Assembly: GCA_036010965.1 (NCBI GenBank) | Contig: DASCMO010000007.1 | Coordinates: 8,611-72,610 of the forward strand | From: GCA-2686265 sp036010965 | GTDB taxonomy: Bacteria > Planctomycetota > UBA1135 > GCA-002686595 | DNA: 64,000 nucleotides | Reading direction: 5' to 3' | Part shown: piece after piece, positions 40,801 to 48,714 of the stretch | Layout: each line of letters begins with the position of its first letter | Position numbering within the stretch: position 1 is the first letter of the stretch | The notes under the pieces: model-generated | What the model was told of the DNA's origin: nothing | Database searches by the model: none | What the model saw: only the letters and a program-made list of their open reading frames with translations | Made by a program: the position numbers and the translations under genes

Positions 40801-43800
40801 CCAGGCCGGCGGCTCCTCGCCATCCGCCAGCACCAAGCGCCGGAAAGCCGCGATGATCTCGACGCGCTTGATCGAGTCGATCCCCAGGTCTCCCTCGAGG
40901 TCCGCCTCAAACGACAGCATGTCCGCCGGGTAGCCCGTGCGCTCCGCGACCACTTCCAGCAGGGCCTCGCCCAGGTCCACGGTCGAGGTCTCCGCGACGG
41001 CCGTCGCAACGACGGGTGCGACAGCGGGCACACTCGCTTCCCCCAGCAGTTTGCCCACGCCGGCGACGATCTCCGCCATCGTGCGCGCGGCGGTCATGCG
41101 CTCCATGAACCAGGCCGGCGGCTCCTCGCCATCCTCCAGCACCAAGCGCCGGAAGGCCGCGATGATCTCGACGCGTTTGATCGAGTCGATCCCCAGGTCT
41201 CCCTCGAGGTCCGCCTCAAACGACAGCATGTCCGCCGGGTAGCCCGTGCGCTCGCTGACCACCTCCAGCAAGGTCTCTCCCAGGCCCGCCGTCGCTGGTG
41301 CCGCGCTGGCGGGCGCGGGTACGGGGCTCGCTGCGACGGGGACCGGCTCCTCCCCTGCCGCCGGCGACGCCTGCTCGGGCGACGCGACGAACTCACCGGC
41401 GGGAGCCTGGAAGGCATCCTGGGGGACGCTCGGCACCGCGGGAGGTGTGGCTTGTACCCCGCCGAGGAACGCCGACATGACCTCGGCCTGGGTCTCCAGG
41501 AACTGCCGCATGGTCTCCTGGAACTGAGCCTGAGGGTCCCCCGCCGTCAGGGGAGGCGCGGGCACAGCCCTCGGCGACGGCAGCGAAGGCGTGGCGGGAG
41601 CGGCACCGACCGGCGGCGCGGGCGTCACGGGTTCATCGCCGGGGCTCGCCAGGCGTGCCTCGGGATGGCGCTCGCGCGGCGGGGCGTTCACGGGGCGCGA
41701 ATAGGCGCCGTTCACGAGCCACAGGTGAGGGGCGGGCTCGACCCCGGCTTCTGCCACGAGTCGGCGCAGTTCGAGCGCCTTGACAGAGCGCTGGTCGTAG
41801 AGCCGGTCGAGCACCATCGGAACGCCCTGGACGAAGAGTGCTCCGAGGGCCTCGAGCAGGGACACGATCCCGTCCTTTCCGCGCTCCTGGGTCGGGACGG
41901 CCGCGTGCGGGCGGTCGCCCAGGATCTGCCCCACGAGCCGGGTCAGGACGCCGTTAGGTCCGACCTCGAGGAACACCCGGTGGCCCGCGGCGTACATGTT
42001 CTCGATCTGCTCGGTGAAGCGTACAGGGTTGAGGATCTGGCCCTCGAGGCCCGAGCACAGGGCTCCGACCCCGTCGCCATAGGGACTTGCAGAGCGGTTC
42101 GAATAGACCGGGAACTCCAGTTCCCGCGCAGCGAGGGACTCGAGCGCGCGTGCGAAGCGCTCGCGCGCGGAGTCCATCAGCGGGGTGTGGAAGGCGCAGG
42201 CCACGGGGATCTCGACGCAGAAGAGGCCGGCCTCTTCCAGGGCGCTGCGCGCCGCGGCCACGCCGTCGGTCGTACCGCTGATGACCGTCTGGCTCGGGCT
42301 GTTCAGATTCGCGATCCAGACGCCCTCGCGCCCCTCGATGAGCGGACGGAGCGTCTCCTCATCCGCACGGACGGCGAGCATGGTGCCCGCGTCCCCTGCT
42401 TGCGTCGCGACCGCCATGGCCCGGCCGCGCTCGCGCGAGAGACGGTGCAAGGTGTCCTCGTCGTAGGCACCCGCGACGCACAGGGCCACCAGCTCGCCGT
42501 AGCTGTGGCCGGCCGCGGCCGCGGGACGGATCTTGAGGGACTCCAGGAGGCGCATGATTCCCAGGCCACCCACTCCGAGCGCAGGCTGTGCGACGTCGGT
42601 CGCCTTGAGACGCTCGATGCGCGCAGCGCCCTCGGCCTCGTCGAAGGTCGGCGGCGGGAACACGAAGCGGCTCAGTGGACGGTCGAGATCGCCTGCCAGC
42701 ACGCGATCCGCGCGCTGGAACGTCTCGCGCACCTCCGCGAACTCACAGGCCAGGTCGCGCAACATCTCGGGATGCTGGGAACCCTGCCCGGGGAAGAGCA
42801 CGGCCAGGCTTGCTGCCGCTTCTCCGCTGGCCAGGTGGACCCGTGCAGCGCGAGTCACCTGAGCCTCCTTGGGCGCGGCCAGGATGGCCTCGAGCTCCGC
42901 CAGTCGTTCGATCAGGTCAGCCACATCGGTGGCGACCACCGCGGCACGCACCGTGGAGGAGCGCGGTCCCCGGCGACGGTGGAGGGTGCAGGCCAGGTCC
43001 GCGAGTTCGAGGGCGACTCCAGCGTCACGGGCCGCACGGACCTCGCTCGCGAAGCGCCGCACCCCCTCCGCAACCTTGGCCGAGGTCTCATTCGCAAAGG
43101 AGAAGAGCTCGGCCGGCCACCGATCGCGGGCCGTGATCGCTCGCGGTCCGGAGGGCTCGTCCTCGTAGTCCTCGAGGACGACGTGGAAGTTCGTGCCCCC
43201 GAAGCCGAAGGCCGAGACCGCTGCGCGGCGCGGGGCATCGCCACGGATCCAGGGCCGCAGCTCGGTGCTGGCGTAGAGCGGGCCGCCGTCCAGGGGCCCT
43301 CCCGCCTCGATCGACTCGACGTGCAAGGTGGGCGGCAAGACCCGGTGATGGAGGGCCAGGGCGGCCTTCATCAACCCGGCCACGCCGGCGGTGCACTTGG
43401 TGTGACCGATGTTCGACTTGACGCTGCCGATGGCGCTGCTCTCTGGGCCCGCGCCACTGGATTCCAGCATGCGGTTCAAGGACGTGCACTCGGTCCTATC
43501 CCCCAGGGCCGTCCCCGTGCCGTGGGCCTCGAAGAGCCCCACAGAGGAGGCGGAGAAGCCCGCCTGGCCGTAGGCACGTCGCAGGGTGCGCAGCTGGCCC
43601 TCGACGCGAGGTGCGGTCATGCCCATGCTCCGTCCGTCCGACCCGCCGGCCGCGGCGCGGATCACCGCGTAGACCCGGTCTCCGTCACGCTCCGCGTCGT
43701 CGAGACGCTTGAGGGCCACGGCGGCCAGGCCCTCACTGATCGCGATGCCGTCGGCCGATGCGTCGAAGGCTCGCGAACGGCCGCGCGGAGAGAGTGCTCC

Positions 43801-46710
43801 GGCGGTCGCGAAGCATAGGTATCCAAAGGGAGATTGGACCGTGTCGCAGCCTCCCGCGATCACCAGGTCGCTCGTCCCCGCCGCCAGCTCGCGGCAAGCC
43901 ACATAGACGGCGGCCAGAGAGGAGGCACAGGCGGCGTCCACGGTGAAGTTCAACCCGCCCAGGTCGTAGCGGTTCGCCACCCGACCGGCGATGACGTTCA
44001 TCAAGATGCCGGCGAAGCTGTCCTCGGTCCACTCGGGGAGCTGGCCGAGGATCGACTCGTCGACGTTCTCGACGTAGTGCGGCAGGCCGGAACGGAACGC
44101 GTACTGGGTGCTGAGCTCACCGGCGCCACCACCGGCGCCCAGGATGATGCTGCAGGTTTCCTTGAGGGGGTTCTCTCCCTCGTAGCCGCCACAGCCCGCA
44201 TCCAGCAGCACGCGGTCCACGAGTTCGAGAGCCAGCAACTGAACGGGCTCGATCGAACTCAACGACGCCGGCGGGATGCCGTACTTGAGGGGATCGAAGA
44301 GGATCTCCTCCATGAAGCCACCGCTACGGGTGTAGATCTTGTCGCGCTTTCCGCGCTCGGAGTCGTACCAGCGGTCGATGTCGAAGCGGTCGGCGGGCAC
44401 CTCTCCGATCAGGTCGCGCTTCTCGAGGATGTTGCGCCAGAACTCCTCGGGATCGTTCGCCCCCGGGAGCATGCAGGACATACCGACGATCGCGATGTCC
44501 AGGGCCGGCGGCGGGGCGGGAGACGCCTCGCGCACCTGCGCCCGGGCCTCGGTCTGCTCGGCACCCACGCGCTCGAGGAATGAGACGGCCTCCGACGAGA
44601 CGCGCTGGTGCAGTTCTTCGATCGTGCAGAGCGAGTCCGAGAGCGCGACGACCTGGCCGACCATGTACATGCCCTCGCGACGCTGCTGCTCGGCGTCGAT
44701 CCCCACCAGCTCGCTCGCGCCGTCACTCGCTGAGCGCCGCACGATGCCCTTCGACGCGACTCGCAACCGGCCCAGGTTGAGGCGCTCCAGCTCGTCGCGC
44801 ATCATCTCCGGCGCATCGCCCGCCTCCACGCGTCGCGCGCGCTCGCTCTCGAAGAAATCGGAGAACTCGGAGGGGGCGCAGCGCGTCGCGTGCCCCGGCC
44901 CGGTCTCGAGGGTGACCGTCTGCTCCGCATCGATGGCCACGGTCTGAAAGCCCTCGACGAGAGCCTTGGTCTCGACGATCTCACGGGTGAACAGGTAGGC
45001 GCTCCCCATCAGCACGCCGATCTTCATGCCCCGCGCCACGAGAGGCTGGGCGATGGCGGCCACGGCCGCCGCGCTACGCGCGTCGTGGATTCCGCCCGCG
45101 AACAGAACGTGCACATCGGACGCCTGCTCCGAGGTCAGTTCGGCCTCATCGAGCACGCGGATCATCTGCTCCCAAAGGACGAAGCTCGTGCGCGGGCCGA
45201 TGTGGCCGCCGCACTCGCGGCCCTCGAAGATGAAGCGCCGCGCGCCCTCGTCCACGAAGGTCTCGAGCATTGCTGGCGAGGGGACGTGCAGGTAGGTGGC
45301 GATGCCGCGCGCCTCCATCAATGCCGCCTGGTCGGGGCGACCGCCCGCGATGATCGCGAAGGGCGGCCGCGCATCCTCGATGGCGTCGAGCTGCTCGCGC
45401 TTCAGATCGCGGTCGATGAAGCCCAGGATTCCGACGCCCCAGGAGCCCTCACCCGCCAGTTCACCCGTGCGCAGCAGCAGTTCCCGGCACTGCGGGCCGC
45501 GCATGAGCGCCAGAGCCTGAAAGGGCAGGCCGCCGCCGCGCTGGACCGCCGCGCAGAACTCGGGCACGTCGCTGACGCGCGTCATGGGACCCTGCACCAC
45601 GGGGTAGCGCGTCCCGTGCGATCGCGCCAGAGGACCATCGGGCGCCAGAGCCGCGGCCGCCACCGCGCCGCGCAGGTCCCGCTCCACGACCGCCCGCAGG
45701 CCGGTCAGGGCGCCGGCCACGGTGGGAGTGCCGCCGGGCCAGTGGGCGGCCAGGACGGCGTCCTGTCCCACCGGCGTGCAGCGCTCTGCGGGCGCGTCCG
45801 TCGTCAAGACGCGCTCCAGGGCGCGCTGCCAGGTGCGCGGGTCGCTCGCATCGCCGGCAGCGACGGCCTCCAGGGCCTCGCGACCACCCCAGCCCGGCTG
45901 GACGTAGGAGCGGAACGAGCGGCCGTCGGGGAGTCGCGTGAGCAGGGTCTCGCTGCCGTCCATGCGGGCGATGCGCGCGCGCATCTCGCTCGAGAGGGTC
46001 GACTCGCGGGTCAGGGCCAGCTGCCAGTCGAGCACGACCCCGGCGGCGCCGGCCGCGGCGCAGCCGGCAGCCACGTGCGCGCCCACGCCACCCCATGCCA
46101 GGACCGGCAGGTCCCCGGCGGCCAGCAGGCGCTGCATCAGGATGAAGGTAGTCTCCTCGCCGACCAGCCCGCCCGCTTCCTGGCCGCGGGCCACGACCAG
46201 ATCGCAGCCCGCGTCGCGGGCCAACTGGGCGTGTTCCTCGCAGGTCGCCACCAAGCCCACGCGCCGCGCGCGCGCGCGCCATTCGGCCGCGAGGGCCTGC
46301 AGGTCATCACCGTCCTCTACCGCCAGGAGGACCAGGTCGGGCTCGAACCCATGGGCTTCGACGGCCGCGGCGGCCGCCGCCTGCACCGGGTCGCGGCGGG
46401 CCGTCAGGAGCAGGCCAAATCGCCCACGGGCCAGACGACCGAGGCGCTCGACAGCGGGCGTGACGGCCTGGGCGTCCGCGAGCCAGGTCAGATCGAGGAT
46501 GCCGACGGCTCCCGCCCGCGCGGCGGCGATGGGCAGGGACGGATCCCAACTGCCTCCTAGGGAGACCACCAGGAGTTCCAGGTCACCCGTCTCGTGGAAG
46601 TCAAAAGCGGGAGGCGCGATGTCGTGCTGAACCATCTCGAACTGGGCTGTGGACTGGGCCTCCACGGTCGACCGGTACCTTCCCACCTCACCCGGATCGC
46701 CTGATCCCAC
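37867..46710 (-). CDS. Pfa-like megasynthase 1: NMO-NMO-KS-AT-ACP3-KR-DH
   Basis: A 2947-residue type I synthase. Order: a first nitronate-monooxygenase-like flavin barrel (about 49-270), a second one (about 371-690; QGPMTRVSD, GRECGGHIG), ketosynthase (about 737-1180; Cys about 926 in DAACASSL, EAHGTG, GHTKCTAG), acyltransferase (about 1300-1600; FPGQGSQ, GHSYGE), three ACPs with LGIDSIKRVEI (Ser about 1842, 1945, 2048), ketoreductase (about 2370-2620; TGGARGI, QADYAAAN) and a C-terminal hotdog dehydratase-like domain (about 2670-2930; HRIDGKTVVPF). LGIDSIKRVEI is the PUFA-synthase ACP motif, and the flavin barrels correspond to PfaD-type enoyl reductases. GTG 46710 is used; ATG 46635 is an alternative. 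It starts the operon. The product is probably a long, partly reduced acyl chain; this is inferred. Confidence 0.93.
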   Translation of the reverse strand: MGSGDPGEVGRYRSTVEAQSTAQFEMVQHDIAPPAFDFHETGDLELLVVSLGGSWDPSLPIAAARAGAVGILDLTWLADAQAVTPAVERLGRLARGRFGLLLTARRDPVQAAAAAAVEAHGFEPDLVLLAVEDGDDLQALAAEWRARARRVGLVATCEEHAQLARDAGCDLVVARGQEAGGLVGEETTFILMQRLLAAGDLPVLAWGGVGAHVAAGCAAAGAAGVVLDWQLALTRESTLSSEMRARIARMDGSETLLTRLPDGRSFRSYVQPGWGGREALEAVAAGDASDPRTWQRALERVLTTDAPAERCTPVGQDAVLAAHWPGGTPTVAGALTGLRAVVERDLRGAVAAAALAPDGPLARSHGTRYPVVQGPMTRVSDVPEFCAAVQRGGGLPFQALALMRGPQCRELLLRTGELAGEGSWGVGILGFIDRDLKREQLDAIEDARPPFAIIAGGRPDQAALMEARGIATYLHVPSPAMLETFVDEGARRFIFEGRECGGHIGPRTSFVLWEQMIRVLDEAELTSEQASDVHVLFAGGIHDARSAAAVAAIAQPLVARGMKIGVLMGSAYLFTREIVETKALVEGFQTVAIDAEQTVTLETGPGHATRCAPSEFSDFFESERARRVEAGDAPEMMRDELERLNLGRLRVASKGIVRRSASDGASELVGIDAEQQRREGMYMVGQVVALSDSLCTIEELHQRVSSEAVSFLERVGAEQTEARAQVREASPAPPPALDIAIVGMSCMLPGANDPEEFWRNILEKRDLIGEVPADRFDIDRWYDSERGKRDKIYTRSGGFMEEILFDPLKYGIPPASLSSIEPVQLLALELVDRVLLDAGCGGYEGENPLKETCSIILGAGGGAGELSTQYAFRSGLPHYVENVDESILGQLPEWTEDSFAGILMNVIAGRVANRYDLGGLNFTVDAACASSLAAVYVACRELAAGTSDLVIAGGCDTVQSPFGYLCFATAGALSPRGRSRAFDASADGIAISEGLAAVALKRLDDAERDGDRVYAVIRAAAGGSDGRSMGMTAPRVEGQLRTLRRAYGQAGFSASSVGLFEAHGTGTALGDRTECTSLNRMLESSGAGPESSAIGSVKSNIGHTKCTAGVAGLMKAALALHHRVLPPTLHVESIEAGGPLDGGPLYASTELRPWIRGDAPRRAAVSAFGFGGTNFHVVLEDYEDEPSGPRAITARDRWPAELFSFANETSAKVAEGVRRFASEVRAARDAGVALELADLACTLHRRRGPRSSTVRAAVVATDVADLIERLAELEAILAAPKEAQVTRAARVHLASGEAAASLAVLFPGQGSQHPEMLRDLACEFAEVRETFQRADRVLAGDLDRPLSRFVFPPPTFDEAEGAARIERLKATDVAQPALGVGGLGIMRLLESLKIRPAAAAGHSYGELVALCVAGAYDEDTLHRLSRERGRAMAVATQAGDAGTMLAVRADEETLRPLIEGREGVWIANLNSPSQTVISGTTDGVAAARSALEEAGLFCVEIPVACAFHTPLMDSARERFARALESLAARELEFPVYSNRSASPYGDGVGALCSGLEGQILNPVRFTEQIENMYAAGHRVFLEVGPNGVLTRLVGQILGDRPHAAVPTQERGKDGIVSLLEALGALFVQGVPMVLDRLYDQRSVKALELRRLVAEAGVEPAPHLWLVNGAYSRPVNAPPRERHPEARLASPGDEPVTPAPPVGAAPATPSLPSPRAVPAPPLTAGDPQAQFQETMRQFLETQAEVMSAFLGGVQATPPAVPSVPQDAFQAPAGEFVASPEQASPAAGEEPVPVAASPVPAPASAAPATAGLGETLLEVVSERTGYPADMLSFEADLEGDLGIDSIKRVEIIAAFRRLVLEDGEEPPAWFMERMTAARTMAEIVAGVGKLLGEASVPAVAPVVATAVAETSTVDLGEALLEVVAERTGYPADMLSFEADLEGDLGIDSIKRVEIIAAFRRLVLADGEEPPAWFMERMTAARTMAEIVAGVGKLLGDESAPAVAPAVATAVAETPIVDLGGSLLEVVAERTGYPADMLSFEADLEGDLGIDSIKRVEIIAAFRRVVLADGEEPPAWFMERMTAARTMAEILAGVRALVEGGEPDPDPSSQTPVSDPVAGDVAGASEPAASQGMLAIKGAETSPRCVVRVREAPLPANGVDSLPGGVVLLTDNGRARVGSLAEELRERGLTVAILGASDLRSREAAEHAIERVRNEHGVIAAAVHLQGLQSVPAYPGIAAADWRRYHEEEVLSALHLMQALAAELETGATFTCLTSGGGDFGGEGEATQPWRAGLVGMLKCAAKEWTASCFRAVDLESEPDEGTADLLADEWRAEGPLEVGYRDGRRLRVEAVRSDLDDAVARPESACLDSSSVVLMTGGARGITAEIAVELARGFQPTLIMLGRSPLPDGEEGPETAEIDDPNALRQALVRLARAGGEAVTPRAVEARLRQLIGRREIRSTLQAVREAGATGVYHSCDVRDDAALTAVVEQVEREHGPVTAVIHGAGVIEDKHIVDKTAESFERVVGTKLDPILTFTRVLDPARLKLFMLFSSVAGFFGNPGQADYAAANETLNRVARRLQDVWPAKVVALNWGPWRGAGMVTPEVARQFDTRGVGMVSVPAGRRAAWLEAFDAGETEVRVLVGEGPWTRAEGRSLPSSLPLLAGQSIVQTADGGQEVEVDLDLERHAYLADHRIDGKTVVPFTVALALMAEAAAAARPDQHVIRLGGVRQFNGIVLEDGLRRLRLRIDASEPADGLDTCQVRILDPNLPARALYQGQVTLAAERNGRLSEAPEAPPAGEFPLSAAQAYDRWLFHGPLFQAIEALTGYGEEGIRAMVRASRPGECMDVAGAEGWLIDPVVLDTAPQLAILWSRATHDTTALPNHVAEFEIFGDLGGGGEIEVVVRTLVEADAHTFKADVWFLREGQVVARMLGLEGSSSAELNRVGGDRG
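40440..41280 (-). repeat. Tandem 309-bp repeat encoding three ACP domains
   Basis: Three direct copies with a period of exactly 309 bases (103 codons), almost identical at the DNA level over most of their length. For instance the sequence for EEPPAWFMERMTAARTMAEI recurs at the same phase at about 40492, 40801 and 41110. The conservation includes silent positions, implying recent duplication or homogenisation. The linkers differ slightly. Confidence 0.93.
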
Positions 46711-47022
46711 CCGATCCCCACTCCGGCACTCATGGAAAGCGCCAGGTTCAGGAGATCGGCCCCTGGGGGCCGCAAGAGGCGTGGATCGAGCGACCTGATG
46801 GCGGTCGCGGGAGGGGCCGAAGAGGCCCTATCAGGGCCAACACCCTAATGTACCAGCACGATACCCCAGGCGTCCAGACGAGTGCGCCTTTCGCGCCCGA
46901 TGCATCGCCAGGACCCCTTCCTCTGGCAGCTATTCCAAGAGGCCCCGATCCCGGTGCAAGCCCTGGGGGACACTCAGCGGTCAGAGCCTAGTCATCAAGC
47001 CCTCGAACGAGGCTTGGACTCA
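46711..47022. other. 312-base intergenic region upstream of megasynthase 1
   Basis: No convincing gene is seen. The region lies between the start of megasynthase 1 and the end of the TolC-type gene, both on the minus strand, so it should contain the megasynthase promoter. It contains a short inverted repeat GGCCCT-ATC-AGGGCC (46824-46838), an A/T-richer stretch around 46850-46870 with TACATT on the minus strand that could be a -10, and most of the hairpin at 46987-47027. I see no convincing -35. Confidence 0.5.
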
Positions 47023-47027
47023 CTAGG
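46987..47027 (-). terminator. Hairpin at the end of the TolC-type gene
   Basis: CCTAGT pairs with ACTAGG (outer 6 bp), and inside, after a small internal loop, CAAGC(C)CTCG pairs with CGAGGCTTG with one bulged base. The structure overlaps the stop codon of the TolC-type gene. There is no T-run after it, so it may act as a terminator or an mRNA-end stabiliser between this gene and the megasynthase operon. Confidence 0.45.
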
Positions 47028-48537
47028 GACGCCGAACAGGCCGGGGGTCAGGCAGGAGCAGCGGGAGGTCCGCCGACCCTCCACCTCCGACGGCCGCAAA
47101 CAGGGTCAGCTGAGCGCGGCAGTAGTCCGCGAGGGCCCCTATGCGGCGCTCCTGCATCGCGGTCACCAGTTCGGAGGCACGCCGAGCCTCTACCAGCAGG
47201 CGGTCGCTGCTGGCGAAGCGCACCGCAACCTGATCGAGGGCCGCCCGGGCAGCGCGCTCGGCTTCTTCGAGGACGGTGCTGCGCTCCCGTATGGCCTGTG
47301 CGGCGCGGAAGGCCTCGACCACTTCGCGCGCCACCCGCCGGCGCACGGCCTCGAGCACGAAGCCCGCCTCACGCGCCACGGCGCGCGAGCGGTGAAGCTC
47401 CCCCGAGAGGGTCGCGCCGAGGTTCCACTGCAAGGCCATGCTGAATGCCTCGGTATGCTCGAGGTGGCCGTCGTCCGGGCCGACTTCCCCCGCCTCCGCG
47501 ACGCCCTCGAAGGTCGGGATCGCCCAGCGCCAGGACCTGAGGTCCCGCTCCAGCTCCGCCGCGCTCACGAAGCTCTGCGCCTGGGCCACCTCGGGACGAT
47601 GCTCCAGAGCGAGCTCGACCAGACCGGGCAAGTCTTCCAGGGCGACCATCTCCAAGGCGCGGAACTCGCTCCCGCGGGGGACGAGAGGCCGCAGGGGAGC
47701 GAGGCCGAGCAGCTCGGCCAGGCGCACGGAGGCCACCTGCGCCTCGGCCTTGCGGGCCAGGAGGTTGTCGAGGTCGCGCGCCCGCTGCGCGAGGGCCCCC
47801 TGCAGGTCACCTTCATGGCCGGCGCCACCGGTCCGGCGTAACTGCTGGTCCTCCAGTACCTCCTGTGCTCGCGCCAGAGCTCCCTCGGCGACGGAGATCA
47901 GGGCGTGGGCCTCCTCTAGAGCGACGAAGCTCAGGCCCGCGCGCCACATGGCGGCCTGGAAGGTCATCATGGCTCCGAAGGTGCGGCCCTCGGCCCGCTC
48001 GCGGGATGCCGCCAAGCTGAATACGGCCCGGCCGGGGTCGAAGGTCAACTCCAGAGCCGGTCCGCGGAACGCCTGACGGGCGTCGACCTCAAGGAAGTTG
48101 CCGGCGGTGGTCTGGAAGGAACCATTGCGGTCACCGCGCCGCAGGCCGAGGCTCAGCGACGGGTAGAGGGACTCGGCCACGACGTCCATTTCAGCGAAGG
48201 CCTCCTGGGCCTGCTCGACGGCGATGCGGGTCTCGAGGTCCGTCTCGGCGGCTAGTTGGAGGACCTGGGCGAGGTCGATCGGCACGGCACCCGAAGTTGA
48301 GGAGGCCATCGCCGCGGGCGATACGAACGCGGTCGCCGGGAACGCCTCACCATCGCCCCCGGACAGGCCGGAGGTGCTCAGGGGAGAGGCTGGGCGCCAG
48401 GCGGAGGCATCGGGCAATCGGATGCGCCGCGGCCCCGAGCAGGCAGCGAGGAGCCCCAGGGCGGCGCAGGCCCAGGCGAGGACGACGTGGCGCTGTCCGC
48501 GAACAGCCCCCGTAGTCTGGTTTGTAGCAGCGTTCAT
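47023..48537 (-). CDS. TolC-family outer-membrane efflux lipoprotein
   Basis: A 504-residue outer-membrane channel subunit. The signal sequence ends in LGLLAACSG, a lipobox, so the protein is a lipid-anchored TolC/OprM-type channel. Two repeated OEP halves are visible as long alpha-helical coiled segments: IDLAQVLQLAAETDLETRIAVEQAQE..., and LPGLVELALEHRPEVAQAQSFVSAAELERD. The motif AL..RPE at the start of the second half is typical. ATG 48537 is chosen over upstream in-frame codons, which would place non-coding-like sequence before the signal. It is divergent from an HlyD-type adaptor gene, a pair that normally acts with an inner-membrane pump; none is adjacent. Confidence 0.88.
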   Translation of the reverse strand: MNAATNQTTGAVRGQRHVVLAWACAALGLLAACSGPRRIRLPDASAWRPASPLSTSGLSGGDGEAFPATAFVSPAAMASSTSGAVPIDLAQVLQLAAETDLETRIAVEQAQEAFAEMDVVAESLYPSLSLGLRRGDRNGSFQTTAGNFLEVDARQAFRGPALELTFDPGRAVFSLAASRERAEGRTFGAMMTFQAAMWRAGLSFVALEEAHALISVAEGALARAQEVLEDQQLRRTGGAGHEGDLQGALAQRARDLDNLLARKAEAQVASVRLAELLGLAPLRPLVPRGSEFRALEMVALEDLPGLVELALEHRPEVAQAQSFVSAAELERDLRSWRWAIPTFEGVAEAGEVGPDDGHLEHTEAFSMALQWNLGATLSGELHRSRAVAREAGFVLEAVRRRVAREVVEAFRAAQAIRERSTVLEEAERAARAALDQVAVRFASSDRLLVEARRASELVTAMQERRIGALADYCRAQLTLFAAVGGGGSADLPLLLPDPRPVRRP

Positions 48538-48687
48538 GGGCAGCGGCCGGGTTCCCCCTCGCTCGCCGCACGCCATTGAAGCGACTGGGAGCGCCGGAGG
48601 AAGCACTGGCCGCAGGGAAATCCCCTCCGGTCTGATTCGCGGACAAACAACAGCACGGGGACGGGTGATTCGGAACGCCACCCCGCT

Positions 48688-48693
48688 AGAATC
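48688..48693 (+). promoter_or_regulatory. Candidate -10 element of the HlyD-type gene
   Basis: TAGAAT, 21 bases upstream of the ATG at 48715. No clear -35 hexamer. Confidence 0.35.
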
Positions 48694-48714
48694 CGGCCGT
48701 CGGCCTTCTTATTC

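Noticed and set aside
40440..41280. Tandem 309-bp repeats as a CRISPR or satellite array
   Set aside because: Repeats are in frame, encode ACP domains and have no short spacers.
38275..43818. Long open frame on the plus strand opposite megasynthase 1
   Set aside because: It is antisense to an unambiguous multi-domain gene and has no family motif; GC-rich codon bias on the real strand keeps the opposite frame open.
46264..46280. CG-dinucleotide run inside megasynthase 1
   Set aside because: It encodes Ala/Arg codons in a GC-rich gene; probably simple codon bias.
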